A stretch of DNA of 64,000 nucleotides, taken from positions 3,118,001 through 3,182,000 of the forward strand of contig NZ_OY761823.1 of the NCBI RefSeq assembly GCF_963664965.1, written 5' to 3'. The position numbers and the translations under genes are program-made. This document shows, piece after piece, positions 1 through 9,675 of the stretch (within the stretch, counting starts at the first letter, position 1; each line of letters starts with the position of its first letter). This stretch comes from an uncultured Pseudodesulfovibrio sp. GTDB lineage: Bacteria; Desulfobacterota; Desulfovibrionia; Desulfovibrionales; Desulfovibrionaceae. The notes below the pieces were generated by a model, which ran no database searches, was not told the origin of the DNA, and saw nothing but the letters and a program-made list of their open reading frames with translations.

Positions 1-2
1 AG

Positions 3-731
3 AAGATGGGCATTCCCACCTTCGACTACGGAAACAACATCCGTCAGGAAGCCTTCAACATGGGCCTCAAGGATGCTTTCGACTTCCCCGGCTTCGTGCC
101 CGCCTACGTGCGTGAACTGTTCTGCACCGGCCATGGCCCCTTCCGCTGGGCCGCCCTTTCCGGTGATCCCGAAGACATTTACAAGACCGACGCCAAGATC
201 AAGGAACTCATCCCGGATGACGAGCACCTGCACAACTGGATCGACATGGCGCAGGAACACATCCAGTTTCAGGGCCTGCCCGCCCGCATCGCATGGGTCG
301 GCCTCGGCGACAGGGACCGCGTGGGCCTCGCCTTCAACGAGATGGTTCGCAACGGCGAACTCAAAGGCCCCATCGTCATCGGCCGCGACCATCTTGATTC
401 CGGGTCGGTCGCCAGCCCGAACCGTGAGACCGAAGCCATGAAAGACGGCTCGGACGCGGTTTCCGACTGGCCCCTGCTCAACTGCCTGCTCAACTGCGCT
501 TCCGGTGCCACATGGGTCTCCTTCCACCACGGCGGCGGCGTGGGCATGGGATACGCACAGCACTCCGGACTGGTCATGCTCTGCGACGGAACCGAAGAAG
601 CGGACCGGAAAATCGAACGGGTGCTCTACAATGACCCGGCCACCGGCGTCATGCGCCACGCTGACGCCGGTTACGAAAAGGCCATTGACTGCGCCAAGGG
701 AAAAGGCCTCAACCTGCCCATGATCAAATAG
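3..731 (+). CDS. hutU: Urocanate hydratase, C-terminal part (5' end outside window)
   Basis: This is the last 242 codons of urocanase, the NAD-dependent enzyme that hydrates urocanate to imidazolonepropionate, the second step of histidine breakdown in the cytoplasm. The reading frame is open from the first bases, so the true start lies upstream. Recognisable family sequence includes the [17 protein letters not shown] stretch, the WPLLNCLL segment and the glycine-rich [16 protein letters not shown] segment near the C-terminus, which in characterised urocanases belongs to the substrate/NAD region. hutI, hutG and hutH follow on the same strand, which fixes the pathway assignment. A 134-bp gap with a strong hairpin separates it from hutI, so the downstream genes may be partly uncoupled. 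Confidence 0.95.
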   Translation, partial: KMGIPTFDYGNNIRQEAFNMGLKDAFDFPGFVPAYVRELFCTGHGPFRWAALSGDPEDIYKTDAKIKELIPDDEHLHNWIDMAQEHIQFQGLPARIAWVGLGDRDRVGLAFNEMVRNGELKGPIVIGRDHLDSGSVASPNRETEAMKDGSDAVSDWPLLNCLLNCASGATWVSFHHGGGVGMGYAQHSGLVMLCDGTEEADRKIERVLYNDPATGVMRHADAGYEKAIDCAKGKGLNLPMIK

Positions 732-744
732 CCTGACAAATGAC

Positions 745-778
745 TCCGGGGGCAGCCTGTTCGTACGCTGTCCCCGGA
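745..778 (+). terminator. GC-rich hairpin between hutU and hutI (terminator or attenuator-like)
   Basis: An 11-bp stem (745-755 pairing with 768-778, one G-T pair) with a 12-nt loop lies 14 nt after the hutU stop. No T-tract follows, so it is not a classical intrinsic terminator. It could stabilise the hutU message 3' end or lower read-through into hutIGH. Confidence 0.45.
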
Positions 779-865
779 CCTTCACTGCATGTTGACAGGT
801 GGCACACTGTATAATCCTCAATTTCAAGAAAACGGATTACACTGTCCTCATCCCGGAGATAAAAT

Positions 866-2083
866 ATGCCTGCTCTGCTGATAAAAAATCCAAGTCAGAT
901 TGCTTCTCCCCGTGTCGGTTCGATTCGCGGACCGGAGCTTTCGGAGCTGAACATCCGAACCGGCGACTCGATCTATGTCGTGGACGGTGTCATTGACGCC
1001 ATTGCTCCGCTGGCGGAACTCGAAAACCGGGCACAGGTCGACAATGCCGAAATTCTTGATGCTTCGAACCGGGCTGTCGTACCGGGATTCGTGGATTGCC
1101 ACACGCACCTGATCTTCAGCGGCAACCGGGCAGACGAATTCGCCATGCGTACGGCTGGCGCGACCTATGAAGACATCGCGGCACAGGGCGGCGGCATCGC
1201 CCGAACCGTCAATGCCACTCGTGAAGCATCAAAATCCGAGTTGAAGGAGCTGGCCCGACAGCGGCTGCACAGGGCCGTCCGCCAAGGGACCACGACCATG
1301 GAAGTCAAGACGGGCTATGGTCTGGACCCGGCCACCGAGTTCAAGATGCTTGAGGTCATCGCGGAATTGAACGAAGAACACCCGGTCGACCTGATCCCCA
1401 CATTTCTCGGCGCACACTCTGTGCCGAAATCCATGTCCAAGGAAGACTATATAACGCAGGTCCGGGAGATGCTGCCGGAAGTGGCGCAGATAGCAAAATT
1501 CTGTGACGTATTCTGCGAACGCGGCTATTTCACTCCTGCCGAAAGCTACGTCATTCTGGAAGACGCGCGCAATCAGGGCATGCTTCCCCGCATGCACGCG
1601 AACCAGTTCCACTCGGTCGGATGTATCGAAGCGGCGGTCGATCTGGAGGCGGTTTCGGTCGATCATCTGGAAGTGCTCATGCCGGACGAGGTCGCACGGC
1701 TTTCCGAAACGAACATCGCCTGCGTCATGCTACCGGGAGTATCGCTGTTCCTCGACATCCCGTTCGCCCCGGCGCGAGAAGTGATTGATACCGGCTGCAT
1801 TCCGGTGCTTGCATCGGATTTCAACCCCGGCTCGAACATGTCCCTGTCGCTTCAACTGGTCATGTCTCTGGCCTGCATGCGTATGAACGTAGCCGTCCCG
1901 GAAGCACTCGCCTGCGTGACGCAGAACGCGGCCCACGCCCTGCGGCTCGACAGGGTCGGATGCATTGAGAAGGACTGGCAGGCAGACCTTGTGGTGCTCG
2001 ACTGCGCTGATTACCGGGAAATGCCGTACTTCTATGGCGAGAACCATGCCTACGCGGTCATCAAGAAAGGAGTCGTGGTATAA
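866..2083 (+). CDS. hutI: Imidazolonepropionase
   Basis: 405 aa, the normal length for the family. It hydrolyses imidazolone-5-propionate to N-formimidoylglutamate in the cytoplasm. An amidohydrolase fold is indicated by the metal-binding DCHTHLIF segment (His79 and His81), by the FLGAHSVP and HANQFHSVG segments carrying further metal/active-site histidines, and by LASDFNPGSN near the C-terminus. The ATG at 866 follows a purine-rich GGAGA about 8 nt upstream, which supports this start. Its TAA stop overlaps the ATG of hutG by one base (TAATG), so the two are probably translationally coupled. Assignment is strong from motif set and operon position. Confidence 0.96.
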   Translation: MPALLIKNPSQIASPRVGSIRGPELSELNIRTGDSIYVVDGVIDAIAPLAELENRAQVDNAEILDASNRAVVPGFVDCHTHLIFSGNRADEFAMRTAGATYEDIAAQGGGIARTVNATREASKSELKELARQRLHRAVRQGTTTMEVKTGYGLDPATEFKMLEVIAELNEEHPVDLIPTFLGAHSVPKSMSKEDYITQVREMLPEVAQIAKFCDVFCERGYFTPAESYVILEDARNQGMLPRMHANQFHSVGCIEAAVDLEAVSVDHLEVLMPDEVARLSETNIACVMLPGVSLFLDIPFAPAREVIDTGCIPVLASDFNPGSNMSLSLQLVMSLACMRMNVAVPEALACVTQNAAHALRLDRVGCIEKDWQADLVVLDCADYREMPYFYGENHAYAVIKKGVVV

Positions 2084-3012
2084 TGATCGAATGGAACACG
2101 CACCTGACGCCCGCCCCGGAACCGGACGGCCCGCTCGACCCCAATGACATCTTCGTGGGCAGTGTCATCTCCCGTGATACCCACGACTACCACAAGGCCA
2201 CTCACGTCCTGATAGGGTGTCCGCAGGATATCGGAGTACAGCGCAATCACGGCCGTCCCGGTGCTGCCGAGGCCCCGGCCACAATCCGAAACATTCTTTA
2301 CAAACTCAAGCCACCCAGAAACCTCGGCAGCGGTTCCGTTCTGGACCTCGGCGACATCATTACCGGCAACAACCTTGAGGCCATCCACGACACCCTGCAC
2401 GCTGTCGTCAGGCAGGCCGTGGCAGACGGCAAACACGTTATGGTCATGGGCGGGGGCAACGACTGTTCCCTGCCGGATGCCAAGGCGGTTCACGCCACAC
2501 ACCCGGACTTTGCAGCCATCAACATGGACGCGCACCTCGACATGCGTATCAGCGATCAGGTGCACTCGGGCACACCATACCGCAACCTCATCGAAGGCGG
2601 GTTCCTCACACCGGAAAACTTCCATGAGGTCGGTATCCAGCCATGGGCCAACTCGCCGATCTACCTTGAAAAAGCCGAAGAGCTAGGCGTAAACATACAC
2701 ACCTACCTCGACATTCGGACACAGGGAAAAACATCGTTTTTCAACGGCCTGTTTTCCACGCTGAAAGACAAGCTGCTCTTCGCCGGACTCGACATGGATT
2801 CCGTTCGCGCCTCCCATGCTCCGGGAGTCAGCGCTTCCAGTCCCATCGGATTCTCGGCCAACGACGTCATCAATTTCGCGGCCCGTTGCCGGGAACACGG
2901 AAGAACGGCGGTATTCGAAATCACCGAGGTCAACCCGGCATTCGACATCGACGGACGCACCGCACGACTGGCGGCACAAGCTCTTTACACGTTCGCATAC
3001 GGCATCTATTAA
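2083..3012 (+). CDS. hutG: Formimidoylglutamase (arginase/ureohydrolase family)
   Basis: 309 aa. Arginase-fold enzyme predicted to split N-formimidoylglutamate into glutamate and formamide, closing the hut pathway. Metal motifs are visible: GGGND at 123-127, DAHLD at 149-153 and GLDMDS at 235-240. The first motif carries Asn126 where arginases and agmatinases have a manganese-binding His. An Asn here is known from some formimidoylglutamases (from memory, the Trypanosoma enzyme), so this argues for formimidoylglutamate rather than agmatine as substrate. It starts inside the hutI stop codon and ends 19 nt before hutH. An agmatinase-like activity cannot be excluded from sequence alone. Confidence 0.88.
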   Translation: MIEWNTHLTPAPEPDGPLDPNDIFVGSVISRDTHDYHKATHVLIGCPQDIGVQRNHGRPGAAEAPATIRNILYKLKPPRNLGSGSVLDLGDIITGNNLEAIHDTLHAVVRQAVADGKHVMVMGGGNDCSLPDAKAVHATHPDFAAINMDAHLDMRISDQVHSGTPYRNLIEGGFLTPENFHEVGIQPWANSPIYLEKAEELGVNIHTYLDIRTQGKTSFFNGLFSTLKDKLLFAGLDMDSVRASHAPGVSASSPIGFSANDVINFAARCREHGRTAVFEITEVNPAFDIDGRTARLAAQALYTFAYGIY

Positions 3013-3031
3013 ATCGCATCGAGGATACCCC

Positions 3032-4756
3032 ATGAACATCACTATCGACCACACCGCACAGTTGACGCTCGACGACATCATGGCCGTTGCAAAAGGCGGA
3101 GCCAAAGCCGTTCTCGCCGAATCGACCAAAGCCCTCCTCGCCGCCCGACGCGGACAAATAGAATCGTCCATCATTGATCAGGAATTTCCGGCCTACGGTT
3201 TCAACCGAGGCTTCGGGCACAACGTGGACCTTTCAGTCAAGGCCGAGCACCTTGCCGACCTTCAGGAAAATCTCATCATTTCCCATGCTGTGGGCGCGGG
3301 TGATCCCATGGACGAGACCGTGGTCCGCATCACCATGCTGCTGCGCGCGAATTCACTGGCACGCGGCTACAGCGGCATCCGTCCCGAACTGGTGCAGGCC
3401 ATCCTCGACATGCTCAACGCAGGCATCACCCCCGTGGTGCCGGAACTCGGCTCAGTGGGAGCCAGCGGGGACCTTGCGCCGCTCTCTCACATAGCTCTCG
3501 CGCTCATAGGCAGAGGCAAAGTCATTTTTGAAGGCGAGACCCTGCCCACGGAGGTAGCGTTCAAACGAGCGAACCTGAAGCCCATCAAGCTCGCCATGAA
3601 GGAAGGACTGGCCCTGAACAACGGGGTCCAGTTCATGAACGGCATCGGCCTGTACTGCTGCCACCGCCTGAAAACCCTGCTCAAGACGGCAGCCGTCAAC
3701 TCCGCCCTGACCGCGCAGGTCATGCTTGCACCCGACACCTATTTCAGGGCAGACTTTCATGCGGTCCGTCCGCACCCCGGAGCACAGCACGTAGCCGACT
3801 GGATCTGGCGGCTCATGCAGGATTCGCCGATCCGCAACGCACACCGGGATTTCAAGACCGACGGGCAGGTGCAGGACCCGTACAACATCCGCTGCGCGGC
3901 CCAGATTCTTGGCACGGCGCATGACCTGATAACTCAGGCAGAGACAAGCCTGCTCATCGAAGCGAACTCCGCCACGGACAATCCCATTCTGCTGCCCGAT
4001 GAAAACGGCAACCATGTGGACGTCGTTTCCGGCGGACATTTCCACGGCATGCCCGTGGCGGTGCAGGTCTACAACCTGATGCAGGCGACAGGCATCATGG
4101 CAAGCCTCTCGCATCAACGCTCCGTGCGTTTCGTGGACCCCAACCGCAACAAGGGGTTGGGGCGCGACCTCAAATGGCCCGGACTGTCAGAAGACGAAAA
4201 GGCCATCTCGAGCGGCATGATGATGCTGGAATACGCCTCGGCGTCACTGCTCAACTCCCTGTGGGGCGACGCCATGCCGAGCCACCTGTTCAACATCTCG
4301 ACCAACTCCGGGCAGGAAGACCACGTCAGCATGGGAACCGGCCTTGCCGTGCGCCTGATGCACACCCTGCCCAAGGCGTCGCACATCCTGTCCATTGAGT
4401 TGGCCTACATTCTTCAGGCCGTGGCAATCCGCAAAAAGCTCGACACCATTCCCACCGAGGCGGAACTGCCCGAATGGGTAACGGATGAACTCATCGACCT
4501 CAAAGGCCGCATGAACGGACATGGAGAAGGGGTACGATTCGACGCCAATGTCATACGCGAACACCCGCTCTCGGATGAAGAAAAAACACTCAGTCCCGCA
4601 TGTGAAGCACTCTTCGCCACAGTCACGGAAAAGAAACTGTTTCCGATAGTCGAGCATGACCGCTACCTTTCCGAAGATATTGCCGGATTGGCCAAATTCC
4701 TCTCAAATGGCGGAGTGGCGGACATTATCGAGAAACGGCTGCCGCTTGAGTGGTAA
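3032..4756 (+). CDS. hutH: Histidine ammonia-lyase
   Basis: 574 aa with the ATG at 3032, preceded by GAGGA at 3021-3025. An upstream in-frame extension to 2816 is rejected because it lies inside hutG and lacks a ribosome-binding site. The enzyme removes ammonia from L-histidine to give urocanate, the first hut step. The Ala-Ser-Gly triplet that cyclises to the MIO electrophile is present at 144-146 in GSVGASGDLAPLSH. The active-site tyrosine motif reads YGFNRGFG (55-62), where the common form is YGVNTGFG. The protein is about 60 residues longer than classical HutH of roughly 510 aa. Operon context makes histidine the likely substrate; a related aromatic-amino-acid lyase is the alternative. 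Confidence 0.92.
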   Translation: MNITIDHTAQLTLDDIMAVAKGGAKAVLAESTKALLAARRGQIESSIIDQEFPAYGFNRGFGHNVDLSVKAEHLADLQENLIISHAVGAGDPMDETVVRITMLLRANSLARGYSGIRPELVQAILDMLNAGITPVVPELGSVGASGDLAPLSHIALALIGRGKVIFEGETLPTEVAFKRANLKPIKLAMKEGLALNNGVQFMNGIGLYCCHRLKTLLKTAAVNSALTAQVMLAPDTYFRADFHAVRPHPGAQHVADWIWRLMQDSPIRNAHRDFKTDGQVQDPYNIRCAAQILGTAHDLITQAETSLLIEANSATDNPILLPDENGNHVDVVSGGHFHGMPVAVQVYNLMQATGIMASLSHQRSVRFVDPNRNKGLGRDLKWPGLSEDEKAISSGMMMLEYASASLLNSLWGDAMPSHLFNISTNSGQEDHVSMGTGLAVRLMHTLPKASHILSIELAYILQAVAIRKKLDTIPTEAELPEWVTDELIDLKGRMNGHGEGVRFDANVIREHPLSDEEKTLSPACEALFATVTEKKLFPIVEHDRYLSEDIAGLAKFLSNGGVADIIEKRLPLEW

Positions 4757-4826
4757 GTTTTTTCAAAAAAAATTAAATTTTTACTTGCCAAACGGCGGAA
4801 ATTAGTATTCAAAGAATCTCCCTGAT

Positions 4827-4913
4827 GCCGAGGTGGTGGAATTGGTAGACACGCTGTCTTGAGGGGGCAGTGGAAGAAATTCCGTGGGGGTTCGAATCCC
4901 CCCCTCGGCACCA
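4827..4913 (+). tRNA. tRNA-Leu (anticodon GAG)
   Basis: 87 nt including an encoded CCA. The acceptor stem GCCGAGG pairs with CCTCGGC, the D-arm contains GGTAGACAC, a long variable arm typical of class II tRNAs is present, and the T-arm reads GGTTCGAATCC. The anticodon stem CTGTC/GGCAG encloses the loop TTGAGGG, giving anticodon GAG. Confidence 0.95.
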
Positions 4914-4925
4914 AGCCGAAAACAA

Positions 4926-4957
4926 GGGCCGCAACTAAGAGTTGCGGCCCTTTTTCT
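4926..4957 (+). terminator. Intrinsic terminator of tRNA-Leu(GAG)
   Basis: A 10-bp GC-rich perfect stem (4926-4935 with 4941-4950), a 5-nt loop and a run of five T immediately after. Confidence 0.9.
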
Positions 4958-5065
4958 TTAACCTATCCCCGGCGAAAAGAAGCCGTTGTTCACACTCGGA
5001 AACCCAGCCTTCCAATATCCTTTTCTGCCTGCCTCACTTATTTCACAATATAATGGACAGCTATC

Positions 5066-5092
5066 TACAGTATTTCTAGAAAACGCCGATTA
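5066..5092 (+). promoter_or_regulatory. Candidate FliA (sigma-28) promoter of the chemoreceptor gene
   Basis: TACA at 5066-5069, exactly 15 nt, then GCCGATTA at 5085-5092. This matches the flagellar/chemotaxis sigma-28 consensus TAAA-N15-GCCGATAA at 10 of 12 positions. It lies about 60 nt upstream of the start codon of a chemoreceptor, a usual FliA target. Confidence 0.65.
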
Positions 5093-5153
5093 AGCACTCA
5101 CTTTCAAACAGATGTTTGTTCGTAACGGCACATTCAAATTGAAGGAATTCCAT

Positions 5154-7208
5154 ATGAAACTGTACAAGAATCTCAGTCTAAGAAACAAGATAATGATCCC
5201 AGTAGGGCTCCTGGTAATGCTCGTTATGGGAACAACCCTGACCGTACTGGTCTCCCAGTTCCAGACAGTCGCCGAAGAAGACGCACTGCTCATGGGTGAA
5301 GAAATGGCTGGACGATACGGACAGGCCATCAAGACAGATCTGGACGAAACGCTTGCTGCGGCCCGCTCACTGACCCAGACGTTCGAAAGTATCCAGAAAC
5401 ATACGGCCACCCCGAGCCGGGAACTGGCAAACTTCATCGTCAAGGGATTTGCCGATTCCAACACGCTTCTCAACTCCAGTTGGGTCGCCTTTGAACCAGA
5501 CGCCTTCGACGGCAACGATACCGCCGCCATCGGCACTCCCGGCGCGGATTCAACCGGCCGCTATTCTCCCTGGTATCTCGCCGGGAAAAAAATGTCCTAT
5601 GCCACGGGAATCGAACTCGACTGGTACCAGAAACCTTTCCGCTCAGGAAAAGAAACTCTGGTCGATCCCACAGAATACGACTTTGACGGCAGCAAAGTGA
5701 CTCTGGTCTCGGCCTGCGTCCCTATCAAAGGTAAGAACGGCATTGTCGGCGTCGGCGGTGTTGATCTCAACATGCAGTCCATCAGCGACATGGTCGACGA
5801 CATCAAGCCGTTTGAAACCGGCTATGGCTTTCTCATCAGCTCAACAGGCATGATCGTTGCCGACCCGAACCCGGACTTCGTAGGCAAATCCACCCGGGAC
5901 GCCATCGGGTCCGAGATGTCTCAACTGGTCATGAACACCATGGAGTCCGGACGCACTGCTTCGACCTACTTTGAAAAGGACGGGGAAAGGTATCAGTTGG
6001 TCATCGCACCGTTCGCAGTCGGCAATACGGGGCAGAACTGGTCACTCGGCGTGGCCCTCCCCATGAGCAAAGTCATGGCAAAGGCCAACGACGCCGTATG
6101 GCTTTCGATAATCATGAGCGTCGCATCCATTCTCGGCCTCATCATTATCGTCTATTTCCTTGCCCGCTCCATCGTCACCCCCATCCGTCAGGGTGTAGCC
6201 TTCTCGCGCCGAATTGCTTCAGGCGACCTGAACGCCTCCCTGAAAATCGATCAAAAAGACGAAATCGGGCAACTGGCCAGTGATCTGACCGGCATGGGCG
6301 CACAGCTTCGCCACGTTGTCGGCGATGTGCGGGAATCCGTTGGTCGCGTCGCGTCCGGCAGTGAGGAACTCTCCTCCACGGCACAGACCCTCTCGCAAGG
6401 CGCGACCGAACAGGCCGCCAACGTAGAGGAAGTCTCTTCAAGCATGGAAGAGATGGCAGCCAACATCAGCCAGAATGCCGAGAACGCGCGCGAAACGGAA
6501 AGGATAGCCCGCCAGTCTGCCGAAGACGCAGGAAAAGGCGGCGAAGCCGTGGCCCAGACCCTGCAAGCCATGCGTGACATCGCGGACAAGATTTCCATTA
6601 TCGAGGAAATCGCCCGTCAGACCAACCTGCTCGCCCTGAATGCGGCCATTGAAGCCGCACGAGCTGGCGAACACGGCAAAGGTTTCGCCGTCGTCGCCGC
6701 CGAGGTCCGCAAACTTGCAGAGCGCAGCGGCAACGCAGCAGCCGAAATCAGCGAGCTTTCCGCCTCCAGCGTGGCCGTGGCCGAATCCGCCGGAGACATG
6801 CTCTCCAAGATGGTTCCGGACATTCAGAAGACCGCAGAGCTGATTCAGGAAATCTCCGCCGCATCCAGCGAACAGAACGCAGGGGCCGAACAGGTCAACC
6901 GGGCCGTGGCACAGCTTGATGAGATGATTCAGCAGATCGCATCCGCAGCCGAAGAAATGTCCGCCACATCCGAGGAACTGGCAGGTCAGTCCAATCAGTT
7001 ACAGACTGCCATCTCCTTCTTCCAGATCGACGAAAGCCAGATGCGTAAGGCATCGGTCAACGTCGTCAGGCGTCAGGCTGCCCTGCCCAAACCGCAACAG
7101 GCTCCGGCCAGACCAACCCCTCCCGCAGGCGCAGCCAGACCAGCAGCGCCTTCCGGCGTCGCGCTGAATATGAACGACATGTCGGATGACGGCTTCGAAA
7201 AATTCTAA
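5154..7208 (+). CDS. Methyl-accepting chemotaxis protein with periplasmic dCache-type sensor
   Basis: 684 aa. The ATG at 5154 follows GAAGG with about 8 nt spacing; an upstream in-frame ATG at 5112 has no such site. Order of parts: first membrane helix (about 12-35), a periplasmic Cache-like ligand domain (about 40-300, with WYxxP and DPTEYDFDG-like features), second membrane helix (about 315-338), HAMP linker, then the long cytoplasmic signalling helices. The conserved hairpin tip around [20 protein letters not shown] lies near residues 484-505. The tail is proline/alanine-rich and ends DDGFEKF, not the NWETF receptor-tethering pentapeptide. It should signal to CheA/CheW; the ligand is unknown, possibly amino or organic acids as for many dCache receptors. 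Confidence 0.93.
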   Translation: MKLYKNLSLRNKIMIPVGLLVMLVMGTTLTVLVSQFQTVAEEDALLMGEEMAGRYGQAIKTDLDETLAAARSLTQTFESIQKHTATPSRELANFIVKGFADSNTLLNSSWVAFEPDAFDGNDTAAIGTPGADSTGRYSPWYLAGKKMSYATGIELDWYQKPFRSGKETLVDPTEYDFDGSKVTLVSACVPIKGKNGIVGVGGVDLNMQSISDMVDDIKPFETGYGFLISSTGMIVADPNPDFVGKSTRDAIGSEMSQLVMNTMESGRTASTYFEKDGERYQLVIAPFAVGNTGQNWSLGVALPMSKVMAKANDAVWLSIIMSVASILGLIIIVYFLARSIVTPIRQGVAFSRRIASGDLNASLKIDQKDEIGQLASDLTGMGAQLRHVVGDVRESVGRVASGSEELSSTAQTLSQGATEQAANVEEVSSSMEEMAANISQNAENARETERIARQSAEDAGKGGEAVAQTLQAMRDIADKISIIEEIARQTNLLALNAAIEAARAGEHGKGFAVVAAEVRKLAERSGNAAAEISELSASSVAVAESAGDMLSKMVPDIQKTAELIQEISAASSEQNAGAEQVNRAVAQLDEMIQQIASAAEEMSATSEELAGQSNQLQTAISFFQIDESQMRKASVNVVRRQAALPKPQQAPARPTPPAGAARPAAPSGVALNMNDMSDDGFEKF

Positions 7209-7236
7209 ACCGCCCACCGCAACCATACAACAAGCC

Positions 7237-7268
7237 AAAGGCCCCCACGACAACAGTGGGGGCCTTTT
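7237..7268 (+). terminator. Intrinsic terminator of the chemoreceptor gene
   Basis: A 12-bp perfect stem (7237-7248 with 7256-7267), a 7-nt loop and a TTTT tail, 28 nt after the stop codon. Confidence 0.85.
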
Positions 7269-7431
7269 CAATTGAAATAAAACGAAACGCCCCACTCGGA
7301 AACAACAAGTCCCCTGCCTGAGGACGCCCGACAGCGAAGTCCCTCCCCGCTCTCAACTTTTCCTTGCGAAACAGCAAATAATCGGTTGACAGAAGCGAAG
7401 CGTATGGGTATCTCTACCTTCCTCTGAACGT

Positions 7432-7518
7432 GCCGAAGTGGTGGAATTGGTAGACACGCTAGGTTCAGGGTCTAGTGGAGGTTTCTCCGTGGAAGTTCGA
7501 GTCTTCTCTTCGGCACCA
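7432..7518 (+). tRNA. tRNA-Leu (anticodon CAG), integration site of the island
   Basis: 87 nt including CCA. Acceptor stem GCCGAAG pairs with CTTCGGC; D-arm, long variable arm and T-arm (GTTCGAGTC) are all present. The anticodon stem CTAGG/TCTAG encloses TTCAGGG, so the anticodon is CAG. Its last 21 nt (7498-7518) recur exactly at 33491-33511, the sign of site-specific integration that restores the tRNA 3' end. Confidence 0.95.
7498..7518 (+). repeat. attL core, 21-bp direct repeat within tRNA-Leu
   Basis: The 21-bp tRNA 3' end is repeated without mismatch at 33491-33511 and with two mismatches at 35039-35059. A tyrosine recombinase gene starts 180 bp to the right. Confidence 0.85.
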
Positions 7519-7530
7519 TTTGCAAATTAA

Positions 7531-7575
7531 GCGAAACGCTTTCAGATAACACCCTGAAAGCGTTTCGCTTTTTTA
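7531..7575 (+). terminator. Intrinsic terminator supplied by the island for tRNA-Leu(CAG)
   Basis: A 15-bp perfect stem (7531-7545 with 7554-7568), an 8-nt loop and a T-rich tail, 13 nt after the tRNA. It differs from the terminator found after the right att repeat, so it came in with the element. Confidence 0.9.
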
Positions 7576-7698
7576 TTGTATTAACGTCCGAGCAAGTCCG
7601 ACACTACCAGAGCGCCGCAAACCCGAAAACTGGGGCAAAGAGATGGGACAAAACCCATCACTCACTCCCTGGTTTCAATCCAAGGGAGAAGCGCACGC

Positions 7699-9399
7699 AT
7701 GCCAGAGCTTGCCAGATCACCAAACCACTTGTTCCGGCGAGGAACCACCTACTACTTTCGCCTTGCCATCCCCATGCATTTGCGGAACATTATTGGTCAA
7801 CGAGAAATAAGACTGAGCCTTGGTACATCCTATCTCTACCAAGCGCGGCGCATTGCCAGTCGACTCCATAGTAACGGCCTTGAATTTTTCCGTGAAGTAG
7901 AAAATATGCCAAACGCCATAACACAACAGAAATTAAAGGAACTAAAAGCCCATTTTTTCCATGACCAAATCATGATTGATGAGGCCCTGCGCCTCAAACT
8001 GCCCCACCGCTCACAGCTGACCTTGCAGCAATCCATGGAAAGCCTCGAAGGGCTAAAAAAGGAGCTACATCTCGAAATGGCTTCGGGCCAACTCATGACA
8101 GGTAAGGCAAAGCTCCTCAAACACATGGTCAACAACAGTCTTGATCCTGCGCTTGATGGCGTAGCTGATGAAAAGATTTATCTGGAAATTACAAAAGCAC
8201 TGGCTGACGCTGTGGAAGTGATGCTCCACCGCAAACAGGGCGACTTCAACTTTGAAGAAACCGTTATGGAGAAGTACACAATCCAGCAGGAGCAAGCCAC
8301 TGAAGCAAAGGATTGCCCCACCCCAAAAACGATGAAAGTCTCCGAACTCATCAAAAGATTCAGTGACAACCGAATCAACGGTGGACGCTGGAAAGAAAAC
8401 GACATCAGCACCTATCAAGGACGGCTCAACTGGCTCACTTTCATCACAAACGATGTTGAGGTATCCAAGATTGATTTTGCGCTCATGGAGGATTTCCGAG
8501 ACAAGTTAACCCGGATGCCCCAAAACAGAAAAAAGCTGAAGGCATACAAAGACCTGACCGTCGAAGAAATATTGGCATGTGATGTTGAAAAGCCTCTCAC
8601 TTCTGGCGGCATCAACAACATCATCGGCGGCATTGGCACTATGTTCGACTATGCGATCAAGCTTGAGGAAATGGACCGCAACTTTGCCAAGGGTCTCAAG
8701 GTCAAGGAAAAGAAATCGCCGGATGAAAAACGGTATCCATTTACGCAGGAAGACCTGCACGCACTCTTTCATCCGCACAAGCATATCGACCGTGTGTTCA
8801 ATCGCCCTGAACGCTTCTGGGTCTCCATGCTGTGTCTGTTGCAAGGCATGCGGCTTGAGGAAGCGGCACAGCTTCATCTGGACGATATCTACGAACAGAA
8901 TGGACACATTGTCATCGACATCAATGACAAGGCGGAGAAGAGCACAAAGAATGCTCCTTCACAGCGGGTACTGCCGCTTCATCCCATTTTACGAGACACG
9001 CTGAACTTCCCCGCCTTTGTAGCCAAAGTACGCCGTACAAAGACAAAACGACTGTTTCCGGCTCTCAAGCATACCCCAAAAAGAAAGAAGTATGGCAATG
9101 CTGTCGGCGCATGGTTCAACCGCTTGGTAAAAAATACAGGAGTCAAGGAGACAGACGAAAACAAGTCTCAGCACAGCCTCCGCCATACATTTATTGGCAT
9201 AGCGGATCGCCTAGAGGGGGTCGAAGACAAATATATTGTCGGTGTGACTGGTCACAGCAGAAAGGAAACAAGCATCGACCCAGCTTACTTGAAGAAATTC
9301 GCACCCGATGTTTTGTATGGCTTGGTGGTTTCCAAGATTGGAGATTTCGGGCTTGATTGGGAAAAGATTATGGAGTCGAAATTTGTGGGGAAAAAGTAG
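7699..9399 (+). CDS. int: Site-specific integrase (tyrosine recombinase, DUF6538-type N-terminus)
   Basis: 566 aa. The N-terminus has the pattern of DUF6538 (RRGTTYYFRLAIP, IRLSLGT about 15-45), followed by a long helical linker, a core-binding domain near 210-330 and a C-terminal catalytic domain. Catalytic residues are recognisable: Arg in LLQGMRLEEAAQL, the HSLRHTF box, VTGHSRKETS, and the nucleophile Tyr in DPAYLKKF near residue 532. AGGGAGA lies about 11 nt before the ATG. Its place directly after tRNA-Leu and the att repeat shows that it catalyses insertion at, and probably excision from, the tRNA gene. GC content is lower than in the core genes, as expected for an acquired element. Confidence 0.93.
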   Translation: MPELARSPNHLFRRGTTYYFRLAIPMHLRNIIGQREIRLSLGTSYLYQARRIASRLHSNGLEFFREVENMPNAITQQKLKELKAHFFHDQIMIDEALRLKLPHRSQLTLQQSMESLEGLKKELHLEMASGQLMTGKAKLLKHMVNNSLDPALDGVADEKIYLEITKALADAVEVMLHRKQGDFNFEETVMEKYTIQQEQATEAKDCPTPKTMKVSELIKRFSDNRINGGRWKENDISTYQGRLNWLTFITNDVEVSKIDFALMEDFRDKLTRMPQNRKKLKAYKDLTVEEILACDVEKPLTSGGINNIIGGIGTMFDYAIKLEEMDRNFAKGLKVKEKKSPDEKRYPFTQEDLHALFHPHKHIDRVFNRPERFWVSMLCLLQGMRLEEAAQLHLDDIYEQNGHIVIDINDKAEKSTKNAPSQRVLPLHPILRDTLNFPAFVAKVRRTKTKRLFPALKHTPKRKKYGNAVGAWFNRLVKNTGVKETDENKSQHSLRHTFIGIADRLEGVEDKYIVGVTGHSRKETSIDPAYLKKFAPDVLYGLVVSKIGDFGLDWEKIMESKFVGKK

Positions 9400-9675
9400 C
9401 GTTAATCTCAACTTTTTTGTTTAATTGGGACTGAAAGGATTTCCATTCGGTACGGAGCGACCTCTTGAATGCCATTCTTGGTGGCATTCAACATTAAAAT
9501 AATTCTAAACATTTAATACAACTCGACTTATTCGCCACCAAGTTTTTTCAAGCTCATTGCAGCATAGTGTGCATAAGGCGCAGTATATTAATAGTTTTGC
9601 AAGACATCGAATGCTGAGCGGACACATAGCGGACATGAAACCAATCGCTGCTTATGGCTTTAATCACTAAATCAG

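Noticed and set aside
792-815. TTGACA (792-797) and TATAAT (810-815) before hutI as a sigma-70 promoter
   Set aside because: The spacer is only 12 bp, far short of the usual 16-18, and no alternative -35 pairs with this -10.
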